DNA from: RACS-047 sp031553855
GTDB lineage: Bacteria; Bacillota; Clostridia; Christensenellales; Pumilibacteraceae
Assembly (NCBI GenBank): GCA_031553855.1
Contig: JAVBKW010000027.1
Span: 93,115-157,114, forward strand
Reading direction: 5' to 3'
DNA: 64,000 nucleotides
Below the pieces are notes generated by a model that did no database searches, was not told where the DNA came from, and saw only the letters and a list, made by a program, of their open reading frames with translations. A program made the position numbers and the translations under genes. Below are positions 53,346 to 63,131 of this stretch, piece by piece (the stretch's first letter is position 1; each line of letters starts with the position of its first letter).

Positions 53346-54221
53346 CTAACCTTTTACGCTACCTACAAGTAAGCCTTTAACAAAATGCTTTTGCACGAAA
53401 GGCAAAAGTATAAGCAACGGCCCCATAGAAATAAACATAGTGGCAAGATAGGTCGTTTCATATCCTACAACGCCTGAGCCCGTATCGCCGAATTTACTCC
53501 AAATCTGAAAAATGTAGTATTGCAACGGATACAGATATGAATATTTAGGGTCGATAAACCAAAGAGCCAGAGTATAATCGTTCCAAAAACCGAGTGCCGA
53601 AAAAAGCGCAAAGGTTGCAAACATCGGTACCGACAAAGGCACTATGATCCTGAAAAATATCAGAAAATCCTTAGCTCCGTCAATTTCGGCACTTTCTATT
53701 ACCGATTCGGGAATGCTCTTGAAATAATTTCGCATGATAAATATTGTGTTAACAGTTACAAGAGAGGGAAGAAAAAGTACAAAAACCGTATTATGCAGAT
53801 GATAAACTTCCCTTATCAGATAGTACCAAGGCAAAATGCCCGGATTAAACAGCGTAGGCAGAAAAAGCACCATTGCTAAAACATTGCGGTATTTTAGTTT
53901 TTGAGAAGCAAGCGTAAAAGCGCACATAGCATTTACAATCAGCGACAGAACTGTTCCTATTACCGTAACGGAAATACTTACAAAAAATGCACTGAAAACA
54001 CTATTATCGGAAAAAACATTTTTGTACGCATTCAAACTTAAGTTTTCCGGAAAAAAGCTGTATCCTTTTGTAAGAATAGATTCCTCAGTTGCAAATGAAG
54101 AGACAAAAACTAACAGAATCGGCAATACTACCGTCAAACACAATGCCGTAAAAAGAATATTGATAAGCGCTTGCTCAAGCCGCACCTTAGCGCTTTTACG
54201 TTCCATAGATAATACTTCCAT
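53346..54221 (-). CDS. CUT1 sugar ABC transporter permease, LplC-like
   Basis: A 291-residue permease with about six helices (INILFTALCLTVVLPILLVF first) and an EAA-type loop ESAEIDGAKDFLIFFRIIVP near residue 195. The loop begins with ESA rather than EAA. Layout matches LplC/YtcP-type members. It is 11 bases downstream of the LplB-like permease and has GGAGGAGG before its ATG. Together the two form the channel that works with the solute-binding lipoprotein encoded at 58508-60184. Confidence 0.92.
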   Translation of the reverse strand: MEVLSMERKSAKVRLEQALINILFTALCLTVVLPILLVFVSSFATEESILTKGYSFFPENLSLNAYKNVFSDNSVFSAFFVSISVTVIGTVLSLIVNAMCAFTLASQKLKYRNVLAMVLFLPTLFNPGILPWYYLIREVYHLHNTVFVLFLPSLVTVNTIFIMRNYFKSIPESVIESAEIDGAKDFLIFFRIIVPLSVPMFATFALFSALGFWNDYTLALWFIDPKYSYLYPLQYYIFQIWSKFGDTGSGVVGYETTYLATMFISMGPLLILLPFVQKHFVKGLLVGSVKG

Positions 54222-54232
54222 ACTACCTCCTC

Positions 54233-55168
54233 CTAAAAAAGCGCCTTATCTTTATCGATAAGCCTGACTATGCCGTTAATCAGCATTAACGTAACAAAGT
54301 TTAAAAGCGACTGAAACATACTGACTGCACCGTTAACGCCGTAGCTTTTAAAAGTTCCTTTCCCCGAAAGATTGCGGAAAAGGTATGTTTCTATTACGTC
54401 CATACGTGGTTGAAGCGCCGGATTATCACCCGTGAAAGTATAGATTGCTATATAGTTTGACGAGAACATCCCTGCTGCGCTCAACAGCAAAATAGTGATA
54501 ATTGTAGGGATAAGATGCGGAAGCGTGATATGCACAATTCGGTGCCAGCGATTAGCTCCGTCTATTTTTGCCGCTTCGTACATCGTTTGATCGAATCCGA
54601 TAATGGAAGCAAAATAAAGAACGATACCGTAGCCGCCGCTTTTCCAAATCATAGAAAAAATATATATCCAAAAAAATGAATCGGGCTGTGAATAGAAATT
54701 TGTCGTTTTTACTCCTATAGATTCCTGCAATTTGTTTATTATTCCGTTAGATCCGAACAAGATATCTGTAAATTTTGCAGCAACTATTATGGATAAAAAA
54801 TAAGGCACGAAAATCAAAAACTGGTAAACTTTCTGCAGTTTTGCGCTAAACAATTCATTCAGCAATATTGCCAGCGCAATGGTTATAGATGTTGACAATA
54901 ACAACGATACTATGTTGATTGCTATAGAATTCAGTAGTAACCGCACGACGTCTGCGCTTTCAAAAAAGATTTTGTAGTTATTCAATCCTGCGAATTCAGA
55001 ACCGAAAATTCCGCCGTTTACAGTATAATTTGTGAACGAAAGCCAGATTCCGGGAAGCGTTGCGTAGGAAAAAAGAGCAAAAAGCGTGAGTGCCGGCAGA
55101 GCCATAATGTATCTTCGCCAATTATAAATCAAATCATATCTCTTTTTATTCTTTTTTATTGCTTGCAT
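54233..55168 (-). CDS. CUT1 sugar ABC transporter permease, LplB-like
   Basis: A 311-residue permease: a charged tail (KKNKKRYDLIYNWRRY), about six helices, and the EAA loop EAAKIDGANRWHRIVHITLP at about residue 205. It is homologous in layout to the permease at 236-1192. The first 13 bases overlap the stop region of the membrane-anchored FN3-like gene. GGAGG precedes the ATG. The ATPase is not encoded here, so a shared MsmX-type ATPase elsewhere is expected. Confidence 0.92.
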   Translation of the reverse strand: MQAIKKNKKRYDLIYNWRRYIMALPALTLFALFSYATLPGIWLSFTNYTVNGGIFGSEFAGLNNYKIFFESADVVRLLLNSIAINIVSLLLSTSITIALAILLNELFSAKLQKVYQFLIFVPYFLSIIVAAKFTDILFGSNGIINKLQESIGVKTTNFYSQPDSFFWIYIFSMIWKSGGYGIVLYFASIIGFDQTMYEAAKIDGANRWHRIVHITLPHLIPTIITILLLSAAGMFSSNYIAIYTFTGDNPALQPRMDVIETYLFRNLSGKGTFKSYGVNGAVSMFQSLLNFVTLMLINGIVRLIDKDKALF

Positions 55169-56253
55169 AATTTCCTCCGTTTAAGAAAAACGATGATACG
55201 AGGCCAGAATATGTAAATCAGTACCGCCGCAACAAGCCCCGCCGTTATGCCGAAAACCGTAAGCAAAAATCCGGTCATTTGCCCTTTAAGCGTAGACACA
55301 GAAACGTTTACAGCACGGAAAACAATTTTCGGACAAAGGTTGTTCTCGGATATTTTTTGTTCATAACCTGTCAACCGATAAGTATATTCCGTTCCCTGAT
55401 TCAACTCAGTATCCTTGTAGCTCATAATGGTTTTACCGTAATCGTAAGCAAAATTTCGCTTCCCGCCTGAAAAACTTTCTAATCTGGCGCTGTTAAATTC
55501 AATATCCTCCGGATAAGACCAACGTACCTCTATTTTTGAATATCCCACATATGCAGTATCTATAAAAAACAAATCATAACTTGGAACTTCGTAATAGATC
55601 TCGTCTGTCATTTGTCTGAGCGTTAATCCCATATCAGCTTCAATCCGAACAGTTATTTCTTCTTCATTTAACTGATCCAAATAAGCTCCTAATTTAGCAT
55701 CGCCGATTAAGCTTTGTCTTTCGCCTGTGTTATTTGCGCCCAGATACCACGCCTTTGATTCTTTTCCTGTCATAAGGTCAAGCATCGGAGCCAGATAAAT
55801 TCTTAACGCAATACTACCGCCGTTTCCGCTGCAACTCATCGTCAATGAGGAGTTATTACTGTTTCCGAAAGTCCAAACTGCTCTTAACGAATTATTTTGT
55901 GCATCATACGTCAGATCCGTTTTCATCTTAATTTCCCCGTCTTGATTTAACAATGAAACCGTCATATTATAATCAGCATCAATTTCGGGCTCTGAGGAAA
56001 TACAGAAAGAATCCAATTTGAATCCGCCCTTGAACTGGGCAAAAACGTCGTTCTGTGAGCGAAAAGTAAGCCCTTCTTCGTCTTTTTCCGCAACCGTATC
56101 CCTCACCTGCCAAAGACTTGCCGGATCCGAAGCTTCTTCCGCTTCAGCCAAGCTGACGGCGTTTGAAAAAACAAACAAAGAAAAGCATAATCCGGCAATT
56201 AACAGACAGATCAATCCGGCTTTTTTATTGTATTTTGGGAATACTTTTTTCAT
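55156..56253 (-). CDS. Secreted, C-terminally anchored protein with FN3-like domain
   Basis: A signal peptide (AGLICLLIAGLCFSLFVFSN) precedes an extracellular domain of about 290 residues. The last part is FN3-like (KIEVRWSYPEDIEFNSARLE ... NQGTEYTYRLTGYEQ). One C-terminal helix (TGFLLTVFGITAGLVAAVLI) and a basic tail (FLKRRKLCKQ) follow. So it stands outside the cell, held by its C-terminus. I recognise no enzyme motif. It lies between the lipoprotein and permease genes, overlapping the latter by 13 bases, and could be a transporter accessory or a glycan-binding protein. Confidence 0.65.
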   Translation of the reverse strand: MKKVFPKYNKKAGLICLLIAGLCFSLFVFSNAVSLAEAEEASDPASLWQVRDTVAEKDEEGLTFRSQNDVFAQFKGGFKLDSFCISSEPEIDADYNMTVSLLNQDGEIKMKTDLTYDAQNNSLRAVWTFGNSNNSSLTMSCSGNGGSIALRIYLAPMLDLMTGKESKAWYLGANNTGERQSLIGDAKLGAYLDQLNEEEITVRIEADMGLTLRQMTDEIYYEVPSYDLFFIDTAYVGYSKIEVRWSYPEDIEFNSARLESFSGGKRNFAYDYGKTIMSYKDTELNQGTEYTYRLTGYEQKISENNLCPKIVFRAVNVSVSTLKGQMTGFLLTVFGITAGLVAAVLIYIFWPRIIVFLKRRKLCKQ

Positions 56254-56258
56254 TGTTC

Positions 56259-58511
56259 TTAACTTATATCCTCTGAAAATTGGAACATTGCTTTTCTTAA
56301 AACTAATGTTTTGTTGTTCGGTGAATCGAGTTTAATGGAATCTGTCAGTTTGGTCAGCGAATCACCGTTTCCAAAGTCGTAAAACATCAGATTCGTATCA
56401 TTTCCCTGTGTGACTTTTATTATCAGTTCATCCTGCATATGAGTATCCATATTAAAGTCACCGCTGTAAACGTTTTTGATTGTTCCGGGCATTGTTATGC
56501 TGAACTCTTTCGAAATATTGCTTGAGTGCAGCTTGCCCTGGAACTTCACTCCACTGCTGATTCTCGTTGCAATAAACAGACCGTCGGTAGCACGCAGACC
56601 GGTGTCGAAATTAACTACGTTTCTGGTTCTTATTCCAATCAGTCCTAAGTAATTTTCAAGATCAATTTCTGTTCTTCCGAGCAGATTCATCAAGTATAGA
56701 TCGGAAAGAGTCGAATCGATTTTTATGAACACGGTAGCAGAAATCTTTTGACGGATATCTGTCATACTGTTTTTGATCTGATATATTTCAAACTTGACCT
56801 TTCCATTCTTTTCTCTTGCAACTATCATTTCGTCGGGATCTACAGCACAATTAACTACCTTTTCAGAAATAATGTTTGCCGTAGTTATTCCGACCACTTT
56901 TCCAAGTGTGTTTTCTTTTAGTATTGAGGAATTTTTCATTACCTGACCGCTTCGTTGGTTGTGAATGTATAGATTAAGTCCGTCTGCTTCGTTTTGCGCA
57001 GTCAAAATACTGTCGTAATTATTGCGGGACATCATTATTCTTGTTGCAAAAGCGGTATTTTCATTAAGATACCAATCGCCGAATCGTGAATAATCCTGCC
57101 TTAGGATTTTATTTTTATCATTGATATATTTGTCCCAGCAGTTTATTTCGCTTCCGAAATCTATCACTGTATTCTGAGTGAACAAAACAGGCATATTATC
57201 TTCGGAATTTCTGCTTAACTTAGCGGCGTCGGCATCTACAAAATCAGATGTTTTTGTAAAACGTTTTTCTGTTAACAGCTCGGCAAGCTGGAAAAGCTCA
57301 AGCCTCGGGCTGAAATCATGCTCCTTTTCATATATCGACGGATCCGGAACATAATCACGTATGCCATTCTGATTATTGAGCAGCATTTTATCCATTATAT
57401 AGATAACACGTTCGCAATTCCAGAACTCATAATTCGGTTCATACTGCACAATTTCAAAATCCAAAGTTTCAAAAGCATAAATAGTGCGTCCCGCCATTAG
57501 CTCCACGGGCATGTTAAGTTCAGGATACTCCATATCCATATACCCGTTTTCGCCCTTGCTTCCTGAAATACGGTAACGATCAAGACAGTCCCACGCCTGA
57601 ATCGTTGCTCCTACGCCGAAGGAAGGATACCGGCTTCTGAGCGTTTCAAAATAAGCATGAATACTTCCGTCCTCACCTACGCCCGACATGAGCTTGAATT
57701 TCTTGCCCATATTGCGGCTTTGCGCATAATCATAAATGTCGTACCAGAATGAGTTTATGTTATCAAGAGTTTCCCATGAGAAATCCTCCTGAATAAAATA
57801 CAGATCCTTTTCAATACAAACATTCAAAAGCTCAATTATATCTTCTTTATGCGTTTCAAAATAATGTTTTTCCGTAGGGCTTGACTGATATAACCAATGA
57901 GTGGGTATCAATTCGTGTGTATAAAGTCCCTCAAAAACCTCAGGATACACGTCTGCGATTGCTTTTATAGTTTCAAGATCGAGCGACAAACTGGCAACCC
58001 GCCGTTCTTCCTTGCCTTCCTGTCCGTGGAATATATTAACGGAAGGAAGCGTGCCGAAAACGCCGGTATAGTTATCTATGTTGTTGCTTGTCATGATGCC
58101 TACGTAGAGCTTTAAATTCTTTTCTCTGTAATAATCGAGCGCTTTACGAAAGTTCGGCGAAAGCTTATATATCGGCTCTGCAAGAACGTCCTTACCCTCA
58201 TTCCATCCGGCTTCCTTATAGTAATAGCAGGGATAAATCAGCACTGAAACGTCATACTCGTCCATAAAAGGAGCAAGGCCTTCGTAGGTGTGTTCCAGTA
58301 TCATGGGGATATTGGCATCGTCATATCCGAAGCCCGCCAGATATTCGTAACCGCCCATGCCCTCGTCTACCTGAAACATCAATTTCTTTTTCACGCCGTC
58401 ATTTCCTCCGGGGTTTTTACCGTTGTCATCATCAGCAGGTCCGCAGCCGACCGGCAGCAGAGCTATAATAACAGCTAACAGACATAATAAGAATTTTTTC
58501 AGCCCTTTCAT
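56259..58511 (-). CDS. Large uncharacterised lipoprotein, possible extracellular glycosidase
   Basis: A 750-residue lipoprotein (lipobox LPVGC). Residues about 40-450 read like a TIM-barrel enzyme: MFQVDEGMGGYEYLAGFGYD, LYTHELIPTHWLYQSS, FIQEDFSWETLDNINSFWYD, VGATIQAWDCLDRYRI and ELMAGRTIYAFETLD. Acidic residues near strand ends (QEDFSWE and others) could be catalytic. This layout recalls GH98-type enzymes, but I cannot assign a family. The C-terminal part is a beta domain (RSGQVMKNSSILKENTLGKV ... IGIRTRNVVNFDTGL). Its end overlaps the upstream SBP stop by 4 bases, so it is tightly coupled. As the only apparent extracellular enzyme-like protein of the operon, it may cut the polymer before import. 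Confidence 0.65.
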   Translation of the reverse strand: MKGLKKFLLCLLAVIIALLPVGCGPADDDNGKNPGGNDGVKKKLMFQVDEGMGGYEYLAGFGYDDANIPMILEHTYEGLAPFMDEYDVSVLIYPCYYYKEAGWNEGKDVLAEPIYKLSPNFRKALDYYREKNLKLYVGIMTSNNIDNYTGVFGTLPSVNIFHGQEGKEERRVASLSLDLETIKAIADVYPEVFEGLYTHELIPTHWLYQSSPTEKHYFETHKEDIIELLNVCIEKDLYFIQEDFSWETLDNINSFWYDIYDYAQSRNMGKKFKLMSGVGEDGSIHAYFETLRSRYPSFGVGATIQAWDCLDRYRISGSKGENGYMDMEYPELNMPVELMAGRTIYAFETLDFEIVQYEPNYEFWNCERVIYIMDKMLLNNQNGIRDYVPDPSIYEKEHDFSPRLELFQLAELLTEKRFTKTSDFVDADAAKLSRNSEDNMPVLFTQNTVIDFGSEINCWDKYINDKNKILRQDYSRFGDWYLNENTAFATRIMMSRNNYDSILTAQNEADGLNLYIHNQRSGQVMKNSSILKENTLGKVVGITTANIISEKVVNCAVDPDEMIVAREKNGKVKFEIYQIKNSMTDIRQKISATVFIKIDSTLSDLYLMNLLGRTEIDLENYLGLIGIRTRNVVNFDTGLRATDGLFIATRISSGVKFQGKLHSSNISKEFSITMPGTIKNVYSGDFNMDTHMQDELIIKVTQGNDTNLMFYDFGNGDSLTKLTDSIKLDSPNNKTLVLRKAMFQFSEDIS

Positions 58512-60184
58512 AACACCTTTCCTCCTGCGGCGTCAAGACGTGCTTTTGTAGCCGCTTTTTTAGTGATAAACGTATTAAGCTGTCTTTGAACCTCTTTTAT
58601 AAGATTGTCGATTGCCGAATCATTGTTGATAGCATTGATTACGCTTTGCAGATATGTCGTGCTGCCGCTCACAGTCTCGTTATAAGCACGGAAACCTCTC
58701 ATAAGAAGGTTAACTGTAGGCGTAGTCTCATTAACTTTTGCTAGTGCTGAAAGATATTCTACGGTAGGCTGTATTCTGAATCCGCACAACGGACTGATCT
58801 TAAAATTCCGGACACCGTTTTCCGAGCCTTCCCAATTCATAACGCTTTGAATATATTCGTCCGAAACAACTTCTGACCAGCGTATAAAGTTAACATCCCA
58901 GTATGCCCAACCAGGCATATAATCGGCAAATCTCATATTCGCAGGGATAATATTTGATTTATTTGCAGGGTCAGTGTAAGTGAACCGCCCCTCATCCGTC
59001 AGATAATAATTGCGCCCGAGGATTCCGTAATTCATCAGATCCATATTTTCCTGTTTTGAACGGAACCAATTGATAAAATCTATATATTCCTCGGTGTGCG
59101 TACTGTTTTTAAAGGCAACCATAGTGTTCAATGCCGTAGTGAAAACTATTTTATTGTCCGAGCCGAGCAAAACGTCGGCAAGCTTGCCTTCCGGAACAGA
59201 CGCAACGAATTTTTCCGCACGTTCCTGCAGTTTAGTTACTGAATAGTCAGATATCGATCCCGACAGTTGCTGAAAGAACATGTTCTCTCCGGCAGACGAA
59301 TAAGCAATATTTACATATCCTGCATCCGCATAGCTTCTTGCGTGGCGCACTGTGTCGATAAACGCTTGTGATTGATAGAAAGATTTTACCGTACATTCAC
59401 TTTCGCTGATGTCAATATATAACGGCCGTGAACTTTCTTTTACAATAGGGAAAAAATAATCAGGACAGAATTCACGTGTTAAAAACGAATTGTAGCTATC
59501 CGGAACATGTGCATAAAAACCGCTCTTTACAGTTCCGTCATTGTTTCGCCCTATTCCTTTTTCATTGCTGATTTTTGACAGATAATCATCGTATTCAGCC
59601 AAAGAAGTGATTTCACTCATTCCTACCTGTTCGAGCCAATCCTGACGTATAAGCTGGATGTCTGTGCCGTTAGCCGTAGGAATATTTGCTGGAATAGCAA
59701 ATATGCTTCCCGTTTCCCAATTCCTTACGCTGTCAAACTTATATGCTTCCATATTCTCAAGAATGTCCTGACCGTATTCTTTCAGGTATGGAGAAAGATT
59801 CGTCTTAATTTTTCCGGTTGTAATAAAATCTTGAAAATCGTCGGGGCTGGCATAGCCTCCGTCGTATCCCGCACGGACTTTACTGTCGATTGTATTAACA
59901 TAATTATGATTCAATACATAATCGAAGAAAACGCTGTAAGGCTTTCCGTCCGCCAAAAGTTTTGCGTTGATTGCACTGACAACGGCTGCCGCATCGGACG
60001 GTATTTTATCGACGCAAAGCAATATTTTAAGCTGGCACGATTCAAGATAATCCCGAACAATTACTTCTTCTTCGCCGTCACCGTCACCGGAGCCCCTGCC
60101 GCAGGCTGCTACCGGCATACATAACGCTACAACAATTAATACTATTAAAAAATTAATTAAGCTTTTTCTTTTAAACATTTGCAT
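58508..60184 (-). CDS. Extracellular solute-binding lipoprotein (LplA-like, CUT1)
   Basis: A large (558-residue) solute-binding protein with a lipobox (PVAAC). The two-domain periplasmic-binding fold is marked by NWETGSIFAIPANIPTANGT, QDWLEQVGMSEITSLAEYDD and SKQENMDLMNYGILGRNYYL. Its size and features fit the LplA-type binding proteins that work with LplB/LplC permeases, both of which lie downstream. The start at 60184 is set by GAGG about 6 bases upstream; the longer in-frame start at 60256 lies well inside the upstream gene. The start overlaps the stop of the giant surface protein by 14 bases. It should bring one specific oligosaccharide to the importer. Confidence 0.87.
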   Translation of the reverse strand: MQMFKRKSLINFLIVLIVVALCMPVAACGRGSGDGDGEEEVIVRDYLESCQLKILLCVDKIPSDAAAVVSAINAKLLADGKPYSVFFDYVLNHNYVNTIDSKVRAGYDGGYASPDDFQDFITTGKIKTNLSPYLKEYGQDILENMEAYKFDSVRNWETGSIFAIPANIPTANGTDIQLIRQDWLEQVGMSEITSLAEYDDYLSKISNEKGIGRNNDGTVKSGFYAHVPDSYNSFLTREFCPDYFFPIVKESSRPLYIDISESECTVKSFYQSQAFIDTVRHARSYADAGYVNIAYSSAGENMFFQQLSGSISDYSVTKLQERAEKFVASVPEGKLADVLLGSDNKIVFTTALNTMVAFKNSTHTEEYIDFINWFRSKQENMDLMNYGILGRNYYLTDEGRFTYTDPANKSNIIPANMRFADYMPGWAYWDVNFIRWSEVVSDEYIQSVMNWEGSENGVRNFKISPLCGFRIQPTVEYLSALAKVNETTPTVNLLMRGFRAYNETVSGSTTYLQSVINAINNDSAIDNLIKEVQRQLNTFITKKAATKARLDAAGGKVL

Positions 60185-63131
60185 TTTTTTCCTCATTCTT
60201 TTTTCTGCGGCGAGCAACAACGCACACAACTGTTGCTGCAAGTCCTGCGACTGCAACGACTGACCCTACTATCAAATATATATACCACGTGCGCCATCCG
60301 CTCTCCTTGTCAGGATTGCCGGAATTGCCCGCTTCTTTATATGTAAACTGCAGCGAACGGATCGTTTGATTGCCGAATTCGTCGGTTGCTATGACCCTTA
60401 TCATATAATAAGCAGACCCGTCGCCATAGAAAATATTCCCCTCAGGCACAAAGTTCCTGCCGTTCCGCAAATAGGACACGTTGACGCTTAAGTTAGTACC
60501 TGTTGAGACATTATCCTCTGCTATTATCTGAGGTATATTAATATCAGTCCCTTTGTCGACATATATAACCGTTACTCCGTTAGAATCTGCCGTATTGAGC
60601 GTATTGTCGTCGAATGCCGGGGAAGTGAATTTTATAGTAGGGAAAATTTTGTCGCCGGAATACAGCTTTTTAGAATACTTATAGGTATCGCCCTTATAGG
60701 AATACGTATATTCAACAATATAATCGCCGCTTTGATTTGGCACAAACGAATATCCCGAAATACCCTCTGTTTTCATGTCCACCAAGGTATTATCCGGAGC
60801 CGTTACCTTAACACTCACCGGCAAAACACGGTTTTCGGTATAGCTATAAACAGCTGTGTTCGATATGAAAACCTGCCTGTTTATATTACAGGACGAAGGA
60901 ATAAACTGATCAAGAACTACCGGAGTTTCATTGACCGTTGCTGAAAGATAAGCCGATTCGATAGCATTTGACTTGCTCCATACAATCGGATTAATAGGCG
61001 TAGTTCCGTTAAAAATATTGTATATCTTACCGTCGGTTTCAACGTAAACATTAGCTACGGAAACCTCGATATATTCACCCGTACGTGCCGTAACCGAGAT
61101 GGGAATAGCAAAGGTTTGCGCTATACCGTTTATCAATTCGCCTTTTATAGGCACCTCACGTTCATACCAGACGCTGTTGCCCTGAGCGTTTTTCAGCCTT
61201 GAAGTAATATCGGTACTCACAGTCATGCTGACACCGTTTTTGTCTGTAATATCAGAGCTTGAATAAAAACGGTCCCAATTCGGCCAATTGACTCCCTGAA
61301 AGTCACCAATAAACTGTCCCGTGAACGAGCCGACTCCCGCTAACGGCGTAGACGAATATACTGAATAATGCAGCGTAGAACGGGAATTAAACTCTATATT
61401 GTAGCCGAGCCAGACCTGATACATTCCCATCACAATATTTTTCTGCACGCCCTCATCCCTATATCCTTCTTTAATATAAGCTCTTAAAGTGGCTACGGAA
61501 TGTGAATTCGGTGCAATAGTTACAACGTATTCGCCGGAGCGTGTATTTGAATCGCTGTCCGTAGCGGTAACCCTGAAAATATAGTCTCCGGCAATATCAA
61601 AAAATACATAATCGTCAAAACTGACCTTTTCACCGTAAGGATTGATAATTTCCAGATCATATTCCGAAATAGCGCCGTCTGAAATACTGTTTACTCCGAT
61701 ATGTGGAATTTCATAACGGGTTCCGCAAATTGCCTGTTCTGAAAACGCTGAGAAATCAAAAACGGGTACGTCTTTATTTTCTATGTATATTTCAATTTCT
61801 TTTTCAGCGGTGAAAGTTCCATAGTTTGCGGTGTAGGTAAGCGTATAAGTTCCTTCCCCTGCACGTTTAGCCGCAGGCAAAAAGCTTTGATTTTCTACTG
61901 TAACCGTTTGACCGTTAAATTCGACTGACGGAACACATTTAATCTCAGTGCGGCTTCCGTGCCAGAGCGCATAGATTTCCGGTATCGTATATCTTTCGCC
62001 CGCAATACCTTTACGGCTTACGGTTACAAAATATTCGTCGAACAAAACGGGTTCGTCCTTATCGTATACCATTATTTTCCGTACAGATTCCGCTTTTTCC
62101 TGTAAATATTCGGCTTTGAAAGTTAAGACGATTTCACCCCTGACAGAACGCTGTAAATTAGTCTGACCCGTTATTCCGTCTCCGGTCACAGTCAGCGTTG
62201 CGCCGTCACGGTTTATTGAAACATAGTCGCTAAGGTCGTAATCGCTGTCGGTAAGAAATAACGCAGGACTAAAATCCATTTGCAGAGGCGACGGGCAAAC
62301 AGTCTCCTGTACGGTTATGTAGCGTATATTATTTACCGAGGGTTTAAGGTTGTACATTACGGAAGCGTAATCAACTCCGTTAATCTTTGAAAAACCGAAA
62401 GAATACATATCCACATTATACGAATCTTCCTTAAACTCAAGATCTTTCAGTTTAAATTTTTCCGTATAAACGCTTGTTTCCGATCCGTTTTTATGAATTG
62501 CTTTTATGTTACGTACATAAAATTTCAACTCTTTTTTTCCTTGCTGATAAAGAGCTTTCAATTCGGATATTTCCGGATTGATAGTAACATACAAGACTGT
62601 TGTAGTCATAGAAACTATTTTGACGGACGCGGCAGCACCGAGCACGTCGAAATCTATTTTCAACGAGCGGCTAAACCATCCGTTTTTCATTTCAGATGTG
62701 AAATCAGCCATTCTCACGGGATATCCATTCCCGTCGTCAAGTCCGGCAGGATCTGCGGAGGGGCTAACGTACACATACTGCATATTCCCCTTAGTATCGA
62801 AAAGCTTAACTTGCGCATCCATCGACGCAATGCCGTAAAGCGCGTCCGGTGAATAAATCTCGTACGATAACTGAGTTCCGTCGTAGATATCAAAGCCGAT
62901 ATTGCCGAAAGGTACTAAATTCGCATAAATATATGTTTTCCCTGACATTTGGCTTTCAAGAGAATGTTTTTCAAATAATTCTTCTAAATTAATTGTGAAT
63001 TCAAGACCGTCATTAGAAGCAGCAGCCGCAACTTTTGCAGTCGGATTGCTTAATAAAAACAAAGAGCTTAATAAGATGCAAAAAATAGCAGCTGCGACGC
63101 CTGTTTTTATTATGTGTTTATTTTTACTCAA
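60171..63131 (-). CDS. Giant secreted surface protein with Ig-like domains and C-terminal anchor
   Basis: A 986-residue protein starting at a TTG codon, chosen because GGAGG lies 9 bases upstream; the start overlaps the AraC stop by 8 bases. The signal peptide (TGVAAAIFCILLSSLFLLSN) is followed by about 900 residues of beta-rich extracellular modules. These include several Ig/cadherin-like units (SFLPAAKRAGEGTYTLTYTA; FDIAGDYIFRVTATDSDSNT; FVPNQSGDYIVEYTYSYKG; IRVIATDEFGNQTIRSLQFT). A C-terminal helix (TWYIYLIVGSVVAVAGLAAT) and basic tail (RRRKKNEEK) anchor it. The tail has no LPxTG. It heads the structural genes of the operon and may be a glycan-binding or adhesion protein. Confidence 0.75.
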   Translation of the reverse strand: MSKNKHIIKTGVAAAIFCILLSSLFLLSNPTAKVAAAASNDGLEFTINLEELFEKHSLESQMSGKTYIYANLVPFGNIGFDIYDGTQLSYEIYSPDALYGIASMDAQVKLFDTKGNMQYVYVSPSADPAGLDDGNGYPVRMADFTSEMKNGWFSRSLKIDFDVLGAAASVKIVSMTTTVLYVTINPEISELKALYQQGKKELKFYVRNIKAIHKNGSETSVYTEKFKLKDLEFKEDSYNVDMYSFGFSKINGVDYASVMYNLKPSVNNIRYITVQETVCPSPLQMDFSPALFLTDSDYDLSDYVSINRDGATLTVTGDGITGQTNLQRSVRGEIVLTFKAEYLQEKAESVRKIMVYDKDEPVLFDEYFVTVSRKGIAGERYTIPEIYALWHGSRTEIKCVPSVEFNGQTVTVENQSFLPAAKRAGEGTYTLTYTANYGTFTAEKEIEIYIENKDVPVFDFSAFSEQAICGTRYEIPHIGVNSISDGAISEYDLEIINPYGEKVSFDDYVFFDIAGDYIFRVTATDSDSNTRSGEYVVTIAPNSHSVATLRAYIKEGYRDEGVQKNIVMGMYQVWLGYNIEFNSRSTLHYSVYSSTPLAGVGSFTGQFIGDFQGVNWPNWDRFYSSSDITDKNGVSMTVSTDITSRLKNAQGNSVWYEREVPIKGELINGIAQTFAIPISVTARTGEYIEVSVANVYVETDGKIYNIFNGTTPINPIVWSKSNAIESAYLSATVNETPVVLDQFIPSSCNINRQVFISNTAVYSYTENRVLPVSVKVTAPDNTLVDMKTEGISGYSFVPNQSGDYIVEYTYSYKGDTYKYSKKLYSGDKIFPTIKFTSPAFDDNTLNTADSNGVTVIYVDKGTDINIPQIIAEDNVSTGTNLSVNVSYLRNGRNFVPEGNIFYGDGSAYYMIRVIATDEFGNQTIRSLQFTYKEAGNSGNPDKESGWRTWYIYLIVGSVVAVAGLAATVVCVVARRRKKNEEKNANV

